Origin: CADEED01 sp036274075
GTDB lineage: Bacteria; Pseudomonadota; Gammaproteobacteria; Steroidobacterales; Steroidobacteraceae
Direction: 5' to 3'
Assembly: GCA_036274075.1 (NCBI GenBank)
Contig: DASUGK010000186.1
Location: 1 to 26,853 of the forward strand
Length of the DNA stretch: 26,853 nucleotides
Position numbers and translations under genes: made by a program. The notes under the pieces are model-generated. The model was not told the DNA's origin, ran no database searches, and worked only from the letters and a program-made list of their open reading frames with translations. Shown in pieces: positions 7,307 to 15,287 of the stretch. The stretch's first letter is position 1; each line of letters starts with the position of its first letter.

Positions 7307-8226
7307 CCTTCCTCCGTGTGATGCGGCGGGGCCTGTCTCGCGGCCTCGCGGCAACGCTGTTGCTCGCATCCTGCGGGGCGCTGGCGCGCGCCGACGGCGG
7401 CGCGGCCGTGTGGTCGCTGCGCGGTGAACGCAACACCGTCTACCTCGCCGGCTCCGTGCACGCGCTGCCGAAGGATCATGCGCAGCTCTCGCCGCAGCTC
7501 GAGCTGGCGTACGACGCGTCCGACGCCATCGTCATGGAAGTGGACCTCGACGACCTGAATCCCGCCGAAGCCGTCGAGTTCCTCGCGGCGCATGGCACCC
7601 TGCCCGCGGACAAGACGCTCGCGGACATCATCGGCGCCGACAAATACGCGAAGGTCTCGGGACTCGCAGGCTCCGTCGGCCTGCCTGAAATGGCGATCGC
7701 GCGACTCGAACCCTGGGCGGCCGCCATGGTGCTCACCCAGTTCGCGCTGCTCAAGACCGGCTTCGACCCGCAGCTCGGCATCGACATGCAGCTGGTCGAT
7801 CGCGCGCGCAGCGACGGCAAGCCCGTCGACGGACTCGAGACCATCGGCGACCAGCTCGGCATCTTCGATGAGCGCAGCCTGCCGGAGCAGATCAAGTTCC
7901 TGGTCGACGCAGCCGACGACGTGCCGAAGATGCAGGAAGATCTCGACCGGCTCGTGCGCGCGTGGCGCACCGGCGACCTGCGGGGCATGGAAGAGGAATT
8001 CCGCCAGGAGCGCGCCCGCTCTCCGGAGCTGTACGACGAACTGCTCGGCGCCCGCAACCGGCGCTGGCTGCCGCAGATCGAAGCGTTGCTCGACGACGAC
8101 CGCAATTACCTCGTGGTCGTGGGCACGCTGCACTTCGTCGGGCCCGATGGCCTGCTAGACCTGCTGAAGCGCGCGGGGCACAAGCCCATCGTGCTGCCGG
8201 CGCGTTCGCCCGGCGCGCAGCGCTGA
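7303..8226 (+). CDS. TraB/GumN family protein, exported
   Basis: A 307-residue member of the TraB/PrgY/GumN family, thought to be metal-dependent proteases related to Tiki; the bacterial role is not settled. It starts at the ATG of the ATGA overlap with cpdA. The N-terminus is a signal sequence containing LASC (21-24), a fair lipobox, with ALARA at 26-30 as a possible signal-peptidase I site. It may therefore be a lipoprotein or a periplasmic protein. Family hallmarks are the GSVHALP motif (50-56), the central GIDMQL, and the C-terminal GTLHFVGPDGLL (274-285). The conserved GxxH pair at both ends is characteristic of the family's proposed active site. Five bases separate it from the following CPBP gene, so it is the second gene of the operon. 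Confidence 0.85.
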   Translation: MTFLRVMRRGLSRGLAATLLLASCGALARADGGAAVWSLRGERNTVYLAGSVHALPKDHAQLSPQLELAYDASDAIVMEVDLDDLNPAEAVEFLAAHGTLPADKTLADIIGADKYAKVSGLAGSVGLPEMAIARLEPWAAAMVLTQFALLKTGFDPQLGIDMQLVDRARSDGKPVDGLETIGDQLGIFDERSLPEQIKFLVDAADDVPKMQEDLDRLVRAWRTGDLRGMEEEFRQERARSPELYDELLGARNRRWLPQIEALLDDDRNYLVVVGTLHFVGPDGLLDLLKRAGHKPIVLPARSPGAQR

Positions 8227-8231
8227 CCGGA

Positions 8232-9128
8232 ATGCGCAGCTTCGCGATCTTCGTGGGGCTGATCCTGCTCGGTTTCGCGGGGCTCGCCCTGCTGGGATAT
8301 CCCGCGTGGCTGCTGGTCGCGCAGTTTCCCGGAGACGATCCGAAATTTTCGCGCGTCGCCAGCCGCGTGGGCATGCTCATCCTGCTGCTGGGTTTCATCT
8401 TCGTGGCGCGGCGGCTCAAGGTCGCCGACCGGCAGAGCCTCGGATACGGCCTGCCGGCAGGGCGCTTCGCGCGCGAGGTGGGCATCGGCCTCGTGCTGGG
8501 CTCCGCGTTGATGTTGCCGGTGCTGGCGACGATGGTGTTGCTCGACATGCGCGTGTCGCAGCCAGAGGCGCTGGCCGGCGCCGCCGCCTGGCTCGAGATC
8601 ATCGTCACGGGTCTGGTGACGGGCCTCGTGGTGGCCTTCATCGAGGAGACATTCTTCCGCGGCGCGATGCAGACGGCGATCACGCGTGAAGCCGGCGTTC
8701 TGCCTGCCATCATGCTGCCTTCCGTCATTTACGCGGCCTTGCACTTCGTGGCCGGCAAGTACCGCATACCGGCATCCGAACTCGACTACGGCAGCGGCTT
8801 CCACCTGCTCGCCGAGTTCGTGCGCAAGTTCTCCGATCCGCTGGACATCCTCGACGCATTCCTGTGTCTCACGGGCGTGGGCGTGTTGCTGGGCCTGGTG
8901 CGCGCCGTCACGGGCAACATCGCGGCCTGCATCGGCCTGCATGCCGCATGGGTCGCCGTCATCCTCGTCGTGCGGACGACATCGGCGCCGAACCCGCACT
9001 CGCCGATGGCCTGGATGATGGACGACCACGATGGATTCATCGGCTGGATGGTGCTCGCATGGACCCCTCTCATGGCCTGGGCGCTGCACCGCTGGTACCG
9101 CCAGCGAAGCATGGGGTCAGACGGCTGA
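8232..9128 (+). CDS. CPBP-family intramembrane glutamic endopeptidase-like protein
   Basis: A 298-residue multi-pass membrane protein with the CPBP (Abi/Rce1-like) motifs: EETFFRG with E138, E139 and R143; YAALHF with H171; and NIAACIGLHAAW with N229 and H237. These form the intramembrane active site in Rce1-type proteases, so protease activity is plausible; the substrate is unknown. Hydrophobic segments lie near 4-30, 45-60, 84-104, 121-137, 155-172, 208-224, 229-248 and 268-286. The ATG at 8232 is 5 bp after the TraB/GumN stop. The last five residues, MGSDG, and the TGA are encoded inside a large palindrome at 9111-9213. The family ending is therefore probably shorter, with the native stop replaced or displaced by the repeat. 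Third gene of the cpdA operon. Confidence 0.88.
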   Translation: MRSFAIFVGLILLGFAGLALLGYPAWLLVAQFPGDDPKFSRVASRVGMLILLLGFIFVARRLKVADRQSLGYGLPAGRFAREVGIGLVLGSALMLPVLATMVLLDMRVSQPEALAGAAAWLEIIVTGLVTGLVVAFIEETFFRGAMQTAITREAGVLPAIMLPSVIYAALHFVAGKYRIPASELDYGSGFHLLAEFVRKFSDPLDILDAFLCLTGVGVLLGLVRAVTGNIAACIGLHAAWVAVILVVRTTSAPNPHSPMAWMMDDHDGFIGWMVLAWTPLMAWALHRWYRQRSMGSDG

Positions 9129-9213
9129 AAAGATGGGGACAGATTCAATTGCACGCGATTTGAAATCGGGTGCAATTGAATCTGTCCCCATCTTTTCAGC
9201 CGTCTGACCCCAT
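9111..9213. repeat. 103-bp near-perfect palindrome between convergent genes
   Basis: The sequence is self-complementary about position 9162: 51 pairs with a single G/G mismatch (9155 with 9169). The outer arms 9111-9154 and 9170-9213 match perfectly over 44 bp. Each arm contains ATGGGGTCAGACGG followed by ATGGGGACAGATTC, the core shared with the elements at 117-251 and 18731-18761. Both arms run into coding sequence: each supplies Met-Gly-Ser-Asp-Gly-stop to one of the two facing genes. Transcripts from either side would contain the whole palindrome and could fold into one long hairpin. There is no U-tract. Confidence 0.95.
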
Positions 9214-9786
9214 TTTCAGGGTGAGCAGGGCGTCGAGGCGCGCGATGGGATCGTCGAGCTCCAGCAGGACCTGCTTGTCGTTGAGCCCGATGGGAAGCAG
9301 CTCGGTGATGCGCGCGCCGACCCACGCCGCATCGTCGAAGTGTTTCTCCACGTGTTGATAGTGCCCGGCGAGTTCCTCGAGCGCACGCCGCGCAGTGGCG
9401 CCGAACTGCGCGTACTCCTCCGGCAGCGGCACGCGCGGCTCGGGCTCCATCCATGACACGTTGGCGAGATTCAGGCCATCGGGCGCGCGCCACACGCGCT
9501 GCACGCTGAACTTGCGCTCGCCCACGCAGGAAATTCCCAGCAGTCCGTCCTGCAGCGTGTAGAAGTCCGCGATGCGCGCGCTGCAGCCGACGGTGGCGGT
9601 GGTGGCCACCGGACCCGCCTCCTCGCCTTCCTGGATCAGCACCACGCCAAAGGGCTGCTGCTCGCGCATGCAATTGCGCACCATGTCGGTGTAGCGCGTT
9701 TCGAAGATGCGCAGCGGCAGCGGCCCGCCGGGGAACAACACGGTATGCAGCGGAAACAGGGCGATGACGCTGTTTTCCGCGTTCAT
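9196..9786 (-). CDS. LON substrate-binding domain protein
   Basis: A 196-residue stand-alone LON N-terminal (LON-SB) domain protein without ATPase or protease parts. It begins with the typical strand FPLHTVLFPGGPLPLRIFETRY (about 11-32), followed by FGVVLI and GCSARI segments characteristic of the fold. Such proteins are widespread in proteobacteria and presumed to bind peptides or proteins; their role is not established. The ATG at 9786 follows the mpl stop after a single base (TGA-C-ATG), indicating translational coupling. Its C-terminal MGSDG and stop codon come from the palindrome at 9111-9213, exactly as in the facing CPBP gene. The natural C-terminus therefore probably ended near the preceding ALLTLK. 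Confidence 0.9.
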   Translation of the reverse strand: MNAENSVIALFPLHTVLFPGGPLPLRIFETRYTDMVRNCMREQQPFGVVLIQEGEEAGPVATTATVGCSARIADFYTLQDGLLGISCVGERKFSVQRVWRAPDGLNLANVSWMEPEPRVPLPEEYAQFGATARRALEELAGHYQHVEKHFDDAAWVGARITELLPIGLNDKQVLLELDDPIARLDALLTLKMGSDG

Positions 9787-9787
9787 G

Positions 9788-11164
9788 TCACGCGTCGCGC
9801 GCCAGCGCCTCGAGCAACTTGCCGTGCAGTCCGCCGAAGCCGCCGTTGCTCATGATGAGCACCTGGTCGCCCGTCGCGGAGTTGCCCGCGAGCCCGGCGA
9901 CCAGTTCATCGAGTGAGCGCGCGACCCGCGCCTTGGCGCCGAGTGCCGCGACCACGGCGCCCGCATCCCAGCCCAGGTCGGGCGGCGCGAACATCCACAC
10001 GGCGTCGGCCGCGGACAACGACGGCCCGAGCGTGTCGCGATGCACGCCCATTTTCATGGTGGCGGATCGCGGCTCGAGCACGGCCACGATGCGCTTGCTG
10101 CCGACCTTGCGGCGCAGCCCATCGATGGTGGACGCGATCGCGGTTGGATGATGCGCGAAGTCGTCGTACACGGCGATGCCGCGCACTTCACCGCGCAACT
10201 CCATGCGGCGCTTCACGCCCTTGAACTCCGCCAGCGCCGCGATGGACTGTGCCACCGGGACGCCGGCGTGCCGCGCCGCGCCGATGGCCGCCAGCGCGTT
10301 CTCCGCGTTGTGCGCGCCGAGCAGGTTCCAGCGCACGGTGCCGACCGGACGCCCGGCCTCGAGCACCACGAACTTGGAGAAGTCCGCGCCCTGCGGCTGG
10401 TCCAGCGACCAGGTGATGTCGTTGCCGGCATCGCGCGCGAAGGCCTCGCGCGGCGTCCACGCGCCCATCGCGAGCGTGGTCCTGAGGTTCTCGTCGGCCG
10501 CATTCCACAGGATGCGGCCGCTGGCGGGCACGGTGCGCACCAGGTGATGGAACTGCTTCTGGATCGCCCCGAGGTTCTCGTAGATGTCGGCGTGATCGAA
10601 TTCCAGGTTGTTGAGGATCAGCGTGCGCGAGTGGTAGTGCACGAACTTGGCGCGCTTGTCGAAGAACGCCGTGTCGTATTCGTCGGCCTCGATGACGAAG
10701 TGTTTCGTGCCCGGGGCGAAGCGCGCACTGGTGGAGAAATTCCCGGGCACTCCGCCGATGAGGAACCCGGGCGCAAGTCCGGCGTAATCGAGGATCCACG
10801 CCAGCATGCTCGAGGTCGTGGTCTTGCCATGGGTACCCGCCACGCCGAGCACGTGCACGCCGCTCAGCACTTCCTTCGCCAGCCAATCGGGTCCCGAGGT
10901 GTAGGGAATGTTGCTGTCGAGCAGTGCCTCGATGACCGGCACGCCGCGCGTCATGACGTTGCCGACCACTACCACGTCGGGACGCGGCCGAAGCTGCGCG
11001 GCCTCGAAGCCCGGGATGAGCTCGATGCCCAGCGCCTCGAGCTGCGTGCTCATGGGTGGATAGACGTTCCTGTCGGAGCCGGTGACGCGATGGCCCGCGG
11101 CCTTGGCGATGGCGGCGATACCGCCCATGAAGGTGCCGCAGATGCCGAGGATATGAACGTGCAT
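9788..11164 (-). CDS. mpl: UDP-MurNAc:L-Ala-gamma-D-Glu-meso-DAP ligase
   Basis: Murein peptide ligase of the peptidoglycan recycling pathway: it joins the recovered tripeptide to UDP-N-acetylmuramate in the cytosol using ATP. The 458 residues fit Mpl (about 450) and show the Mur-ligase architecture. There is an N-terminal Rossmann start MHVHILGICGTFMGG (1-15), a P-loop GVAGTHGKTTT (107-117), and EADEYDTAFFDKRAKFVHY (159-177) with NNLEFDHADIY (185-195), both highly characteristic of Mpl rather than MurC. The third domain contains YDDFAHHPTAI and EPRSATMKMG. The start has an AAGG ribosome site 7 nt upstream. It is the middle gene of a membrane protein-mpl-LON operon: 15 bp after the first gene and 1 bp before the last. 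Confidence 0.96.
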   Translation of the reverse strand: MHVHILGICGTFMGGIAAIAKAAGHRVTGSDRNVYPPMSTQLEALGIELIPGFEAAQLRPRPDVVVVGNVMTRGVPVIEALLDSNIPYTSGPDWLAKEVLSGVHVLGVAGTHGKTTTSSMLAWILDYAGLAPGFLIGGVPGNFSTSARFAPGTKHFVIEADEYDTAFFDKRAKFVHYHSRTLILNNLEFDHADIYENLGAIQKQFHHLVRTVPASGRILWNAADENLRTTLAMGAWTPREAFARDAGNDITWSLDQPQGADFSKFVVLEAGRPVGTVRWNLLGAHNAENALAAIGAARHAGVPVAQSIAALAEFKGVKRRMELRGEVRGIAVYDDFAHHPTAIASTIDGLRRKVGSKRIVAVLEPRSATMKMGVHRDTLGPSLSAADAVWMFAPPDLGWDAGAVVAALGAKARVARSLDELVAGLAGNSATGDQVLIMSNGGFGGLHGKLLEALARDA

Positions 11165-11179
11165 GGAACTACCTTGCGA

Positions 11180-11734
11180 TCAGGCCGCGCCCTTCGCGGC
11201 GGTGCCGAACAGCAGCGTCGACACGAGGACGGCGGCGAAGAACTCGCCGATGATCAGCAACACGCCGCCCAGCCAGGAAACTTCGAACGCGGCCTTCACG
11301 ATGCGGACTTCCACGATGAAGGCCCAGATGCCGAGCACCGTCGTCACGAGCATCAGGGCCGCAGGCGGCGCCACGGTGGGATCGGCCTTTTCGAAATACG
11401 GCTTGAGCGCGCCGGCCAGCGGCACGAGCGCCGGCTGGAACACCAGGTTCACGCCGAAGATCGCCGTGCAGGTCTGCAGGAAACGCTCGCGCTTGTTGGC
11501 GATCGCCAGCGCGGCCCGGAACCACGCCAGCATGACCACGCTACCGAGCACGGCCCCGGCCAGCGCATCCGCGACCGGCAGCGACACCAATGCGGACATG
11601 ACCACCGACACGGCGATGAACAGCACCACGACGATGGCGAGAAGCGCCTGGGACGCGGGCAGACTTTCCGGTCCGCTCCGGAAAAGGGTGATGTCGACCA
11701 CGCCGCCGAACAATGCGCGGAGATTCGCAAGCAT
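11180..11734 (-). CDS. Multi-pass membrane protein, Yip1-like
   Basis: I do not recognise a precise family; a Yip1-type membrane domain is possible. The 184 residues hold about five hydrophobic segments: near 27-49, 57-79, 90-111, 131-152 and 159-179. Short charged loops include NKRERF, and no catalytic motif is visible. I chose the ATG at 11734 (MLANLRALFGG); a GTG seven codons upstream (VYNLPII) is an alternative. On the minus strand a TACAAT (-10-like) lies at 11747-11752, just before the ATG, so the start may be nearly leaderless. It precedes mpl by 15 bp in the same direction. A link to cell-wall recycling is suggested by position only. It is divergent from rnd across 45 bp. Confidence 0.7.
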   Translation of the reverse strand: MLANLRALFGGVVDITLFRSGPESLPASQALLAIVVVLFIAVSVVMSALVSLPVADALAGAVLGSVVMLAWFRAALAIANKRERFLQTCTAIFGVNLVFQPALVPLAGALKPYFEKADPTVAPPAALMLVTTVLGIWAFIVEVRIVKAAFEVSWLGGVLLIIGEFFAAVLVSTLLFGTAAKGAA

Positions 11735-11746
11735 AATGATGGGCAG

Positions 11747-11752
11747 ATTGTA
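11747..11752 (-). promoter_or_regulatory. Possible -10 element for the membrane protein-mpl-LON operon
   Basis: TACAAT on the minus strand (five of six to consensus) sits 12 bp before the ATG at 11734. No convincing -35 hexamer is seen at 16-18 bp. The predicted transcript start, about 11740, would leave a leader of only a few bases. Weak evidence. Confidence 0.3.
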
Positions 11753-11779
11753 CACGTCACCCGGAGCACCACGGTCTTG

Positions 11780-12853
11780 ATGATCGACACTGCCGACGCG
11801 CTGACGGCCTTTGCTGCCGGCGTCACGCGCGCACCCGCACTGGCGCTGGACACCGAGTTCATGCGCGAGAAGACCTATCGCGCCGAGTTGTGCCTGGTGC
11901 AGCTCGCCGGCGAACGCGACGCGGTGTGCATCGATCCGCTGGCGCTGCCGGACCTGGCACCGCTGGTCCCGGTGCTCACCGGCCCGGGGGCGGTCAAGGT
12001 CATGCATGCCGCCCGCCAGGACCTCGAGGTCATGCTGCCCGCGGTCGGGCTGGTGCAGCCGGTGTTCGACACGCAGATCGCCGCGGCGCTGGCGGGATTC
12101 CCCGCGCAGATAGGCTACGCGGAGCTCGCGCGGCGGCTGCTCGGCGTGGAACTCGCCAAGGCGCACACGCGCACCGACTGGTCCCGCCGCCCGCTGTCGG
12201 CGGAGCAGCAGGAATACGCGCTCGACGACGTGCGCCACCTGCTGCCGTTGCGCGCCAGCTTGTTAGAGACGCTGGAGGCGAAGGGCCGCCTGGCCTGGCT
12301 GGAAGAAGACCTGCAGCCGCTGGCCAACGCCGATGCGTTGCGCGTCGAGCCGGAAGACGCCTGGAAGAAGGTCAAGGGACTGCCCGGCCTCGACGAGTCG
12401 CGCCAGCGGCTGGCCCGGGCCGTGGCGGCCTGGCGCGAGCGGCGGGCCATCGAGCGCAACCGGCCGCGTGGCTGGATCCTCGACGACGTGAGCCTGCGCG
12501 AAATCGTGCTGCGGCTGCCGCGTTCCCTCGACGCGCTGGGCGCGTTGCCCGAGATGCCTGAGTCGGTGGTGCGCAAGTGCGGCGAGGAACTGCTGGCGCT
12601 GGTGCGCGAGGCCGGCATCGCCGATCCGCCGCCGCCCCTGCCGCGCCGCGAACGGCCCGATCCTGCGCAGCTCATTGCGGTCAAGCGGCTGGCGGAAATC
12701 TCCGCCGCCGTGGCCAATGAACTCCAGATCGGCGCGGAAGTGCTGGCGACACGCCGCGACCTGGAGAAGCTCGCCGCCGGCCGCCAGGACGTGATCCTGC
12801 TGCGCGGCTGGCGTGCCGAGGTCATCGGCAAGAAGCTGCTGTCAGCGCTTTGA
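11780..12853 (+). CDS. rnd: Ribonuclease D
   Basis: 3'-5' exoribonuclease that trims tRNA precursors and other small RNAs. The 357 residues (E. coli RNase D about 375) carry the DEDDy exonuclease motifs: ALDTEF with D24 and E26, HAARQDLEVM with D81, and YALDDVRHL with Y146 and D150. HRDC-type helical domains follow from about residue 195, with AWKKVKGLPGLDESR as the start of the first. The ATG at 11780 directly gives the conserved MIDTADALTAF start; the frame is open far upstream but that stretch is antisense to mpl and carries no RNase D sequence. The 3' end overlaps the convergent adk gene by 12 bp. Confidence 0.95.
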   Translation: MIDTADALTAFAAGVTRAPALALDTEFMREKTYRAELCLVQLAGERDAVCIDPLALPDLAPLVPVLTGPGAVKVMHAARQDLEVMLPAVGLVQPVFDTQIAAALAGFPAQIGYAELARRLLGVELAKAHTRTDWSRRPLSAEQQEYALDDVRHLLPLRASLLETLEAKGRLAWLEEDLQPLANADALRVEPEDAWKKVKGLPGLDESRQRLARAVAAWRERRAIERNRPRGWILDDVSLREIVLRLPRSLDALGALPEMPESVVRKCGEELLALVREAGIADPPPPLPRRERPDPAQLIAVKRLAEISAAVANELQIGAEVLATRRDLEKLAAGRQDVILLRGWRAEVIGKKLLSAL

Positions 12854-13756
12854 TTTTCTTCGCAGGCGCCGCGCCTTGCGCGCCACCTTGCCTGCGACCT
12901 TGCGCACCGCGGCGCGAACCTTGCGGACGGCCGCGCCGCGCCGCGCGGCGTTTTTGCGCCTTGCGGCCGGCACGCGTTTCGCCTTGCGGCGCACGGCCTT
13001 GCGCGCCGCGGCCTTCCGGGCGGCAGGCTTGCGTGACGCCACGCGGCGCTTGGCGGCGGTCTTGCGCGTCGTGGCCCTGGCGGCCGGCGCCGCGGCGGGC
13101 GCAGTCTGCGCGAGTGCGTCGAGCACGCGCTGGGTGATCACTTCCGGCGAACCTTCGGCACTCACGGTGCGCAGCAGCCCGTTGTTCGAGTAGTAAGCCA
13201 GCACCGGGCGCGTGTTCTCTTCGTACACGCGCAGGCGCTCCTTGACGGTCGCTTCCTCGTCGTCCTTGCGCTGGAACAGCTGGTGTTCGGTGCTGCCTTC
13301 CACGCAATCCGTGGCCGGCGACGCCGGCGGCGCGCTGTAGATGTTGAACACCTTGTTGCACAGCGAGCAGGTGCGGCGGCCGGAGATGCGGCGCACCAGT
13401 TCCTCGGCGCCCACTTCGAACAGCACCACGGCATCGATGGGCGTGGCGAGATCGCGCATCAGGGAAGACAGCGCCTCGGCCTGCGGCTGGGTGCGCGGGA
13501 ACCCGTCGAGGATGAACCCTCCGCGCGCGTCGGGCTGCGCCACGCGATCGCGGATGATCTCGAGCATGGTGGCATCGTCGACCAGCTTGCCGGCGGCCAT
13601 GATGGCGTCGGCACGCTTGCCCAGCTCGGTACCATCCTTGCGGTGTTGCCGCAGGATGTCGCCGGTGGAGATCTGGGGAATTCCGAATTGCTTGACGAGA
13701 CGCTGGGCCTGGGTGCCCTTGCCCGACCCGGGCGCGCCCATGAGAACGATGCGCAT
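12842..13756 (-). CDS. adk: Adenylate kinase with long basic C-terminal tail
   Basis: Interconverts ATP + AMP and 2 ADP. Residues 1-220 are a complete long-type Adk: P-loop GAPGSGKGT (7-15), the AMP site QISTGDILR (28-36) and DGFPRTQ (84-90), LID 123-169, and the closing NTRPVLAYY. The LID has cysteines C130, C133 and C151 with QRKDDEEAT, resembling zinc-type LIDs, although the fourth usual ligand is not an obvious Cys or Asp. Residues 221-304 are an 84-residue extension rich in Ala, Lys and Arg (37 Lys/Arg, no Asp or Glu) with KPAARKAAARKA-type repeats, like histone H1 or AlgP tails. Normal Adk ends near 215-220. The reading frame is continuous, so the tail is a genuine in-frame extension. 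The gene overlaps rnd by 12 bp at the 3' end and is divergent from pfp. Confidence 0.95.
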   Translation of the reverse strand: MRIVLMGAPGSGKGTQAQRLVKQFGIPQISTGDILRQHRKDGTELGKRADAIMAAGKLVDDATMLEIIRDRVAQPDARGGFILDGFPRTQPQAEALSSLMRDLATPIDAVVLFEVGAEELVRRISGRRTCSLCNKVFNIYSAPPASPATDCVEGSTEHQLFQRKDDEEATVKERLRVYEENTRPVLAYYSNNGLLRTVSAEGSPEVITQRVLDALAQTAPAAAPAARATTRKTAAKRRVASRKPAARKAAARKAVRRKAKRVPAARRKNAARRGAAVRKVRAAVRKVAGKVARKARRLRRKSKR

Positions 13757-13833
13757 GTTAGATTCTTGACCTGTGACCTGCCCGCTCGAAGGGGCGCCAC
13801 ACTACCCAAACCCCAACCTTCAGGCAAACCACA

Positions 13834-15120
13834 ATGGCCAAACGTCCCGCTGCGAAGAAATCCAAGCCCATGAACGCGTTTTATGCTCAATCGGGCGGTG
13901 TTTCGGCGGTGATCAACGCCTCGGCCGCGGGCGTCATCGAAGCGGCGATGAAGTCGAAACAGATCGCGAAAGTGTATGCGGGACGCCACGGCATCGTCGG
14001 CGCGCTCACCGAAGATCTCATCGACGTCAGCAAGGAATCGCGCGCGACGATCAAGGGACTCAAGTACACGCCGGCCGGCGCGTTCGGCTCGGCGCGTTAC
14101 AAGCTCAAGAGCCTGGAACAGGATCGCGCCAAGTACGAGCGCCTCATCGAAGTGTTCAAGGCGCACGACATCGGCTACTTCTTCTACAACGGCGGCAACG
14201 ACTCGATGGACACCGCCAACAAGGTGTCCCAGATCGGCGACCAGCTCGGGCACCGCGTGATCTGCGTGGGTGTGCCCAAGACCGTCGACAACGACCTGCC
14301 GCACACCGACTGCACGCCGGGCTTCGGCACCGTGGCGAAATACGTGGCGATCTCGACGCGCGAGGCCGCGCTCGACGTGGCCTCGATGGCCAAGACCTCG
14401 ACCAAGGTGTTCGTCATGGAGGTGATGGGCCGCCATGCCGGCTGGATCGTCTCGGCCGCCGGCCTCGCCGGCAAGGGACCCGACGAGGCGCCGCACGTGA
14501 TCCTGTTCCCCGAGATCGCCTTCGACAAGGAGAAGTTCCTGGCCAAGGTGAAGGATGTAGTTAGCCGCGTCGGCTATTGCGTGGTGGTCGTGTCGGAGGG
14601 CGTGCACGACGCCGACGGCAAGTTCCTGGCCGACGCCGGCACCAAGGATGCGTTCGGCCACACGCAGCTCGGTGGCGTCGCGCCGGTGGTGGCCAACATG
14701 GTCCGCGAGGCGCACGGCTACAAGTACCACTGGGCGGTGCCCGACTACCTGCAGCGCGCCTCGCGCCACGTCGCGTCCAGGGTGGACGTGCAGCAGGCCT
14801 ACGCCATGGGCAAGGCCGCGGTCGAATTCGCGGTGAAGGGCATGGACGCGGTGATGCCCACGATCATCCGCAAGAAGTCGAAGCCCTACAAATGGGTGGT
14901 GGGCAGCGTGCCGTTGAGCGAAGTGGCCAACGTCGAGAAGAAACTGCCGCGCGACTTCATCACCGAGGACGGCTTCGGCATCACGCAGAAGTGCCGCGAC
15001 TACCTGCAGCCGCTGATCGAGGGCGAGGACTACCCGCCGTACAGGAACGGCCTGCCCGAGTACGTGACGATCAAGGGCGTCGCGGTGAAGAAGAAGCTCA
15101 ACACGCCCTTCACTCCATGA
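13834..15120 (+). CDS. pfp: Pyrophosphate-dependent 6-phosphofructokinase
   Basis: Reversibly phosphorylates fructose 6-phosphate using PPi instead of ATP; related enzymes also use sedoheptulose 7-phosphate. PPi specificity is supported by two positions. The GGNDS motif (120-124) has D123 where ATP-dependent enzymes carry Gly, and PKTVDND (148-154) has Lys149 where they carry Gly. Other family motifs are QSGGVSAVIN (19-28), FGT near 165, and MEVMGRHAGW with the substrate-binding Met-Gly-Arg. The 428-residue length fits the roughly 400-residue PPi-PFK subfamily. ATG 13834 has AGG about 8 nt upstream; ATG 13870 (MNAFYAQ) is an alternative that would remove a lysine-rich start. Divergent from adk; a hairpin follows the stop. 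Confidence 0.95.
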   Translation: MAKRPAAKKSKPMNAFYAQSGGVSAVINASAAGVIEAAMKSKQIAKVYAGRHGIVGALTEDLIDVSKESRATIKGLKYTPAGAFGSARYKLKSLEQDRAKYERLIEVFKAHDIGYFFYNGGNDSMDTANKVSQIGDQLGHRVICVGVPKTVDNDLPHTDCTPGFGTVAKYVAISTREAALDVASMAKTSTKVFVMEVMGRHAGWIVSAAGLAGKGPDEAPHVILFPEIAFDKEKFLAKVKDVVSRVGYCVVVVSEGVHDADGKFLADAGTKDAFGHTQLGGVAPVVANMVREAHGYKYHWAVPDYLQRASRHVASRVDVQQAYAMGKAAVEFAVKGMDAVMPTIIRKKSKPYKWVVGSVPLSEVANVEKKLPRDFITEDGFGITQKCRDYLQPLIEGEDYPPYRNGLPEYVTIKGVAVKKKLNTPFTP

Positions 15121-15158
15121 AAGCAGGCAAAGCCCTGAAGGTTCTTGCACGCGGCCTG

Positions 15159-15180
15159 TAACGCGCGTTCCCGCGCGTTA
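15159..15180 (+). terminator. Possible weak terminator hairpin after pfp
   Basis: TAACGCGCG (15159-15167) and CGCGCGTTA (15172-15180) pair perfectly around a TTCC loop, 38 bp past the pfp stop. A further GGCC pair lies outside. Only two T residues follow, so it is not a textbook Rho-independent terminator; it may be a 3'-end stability hairpin instead. Confidence 0.4.
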
Positions 15181-15287
15181 TTGGCCGCTGTTCCGTCCTG
15201 AACTGCGACCTGCGTCGCGATTCTGCGGCGGCACGCGCGAGCGCGCGTGTTTATAAAAGACTCCTTCATTTCGAACGGAGTCGCCCC

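Noticed and set aside
10040..11779. A long upstream in-frame extension of rnd.
   Set aside because: It is antisense to mpl and the membrane gene; RNase D homology begins exactly at the ATG at 11780 and the extension is low-complexity shadow sequence.
13459..15150. 563-residue minus-strand open frame opposite pfp.
   Set aside because: Antisense to a clearly conserved enzyme and rich in His/Val/Arg, as expected of a shadow frame.
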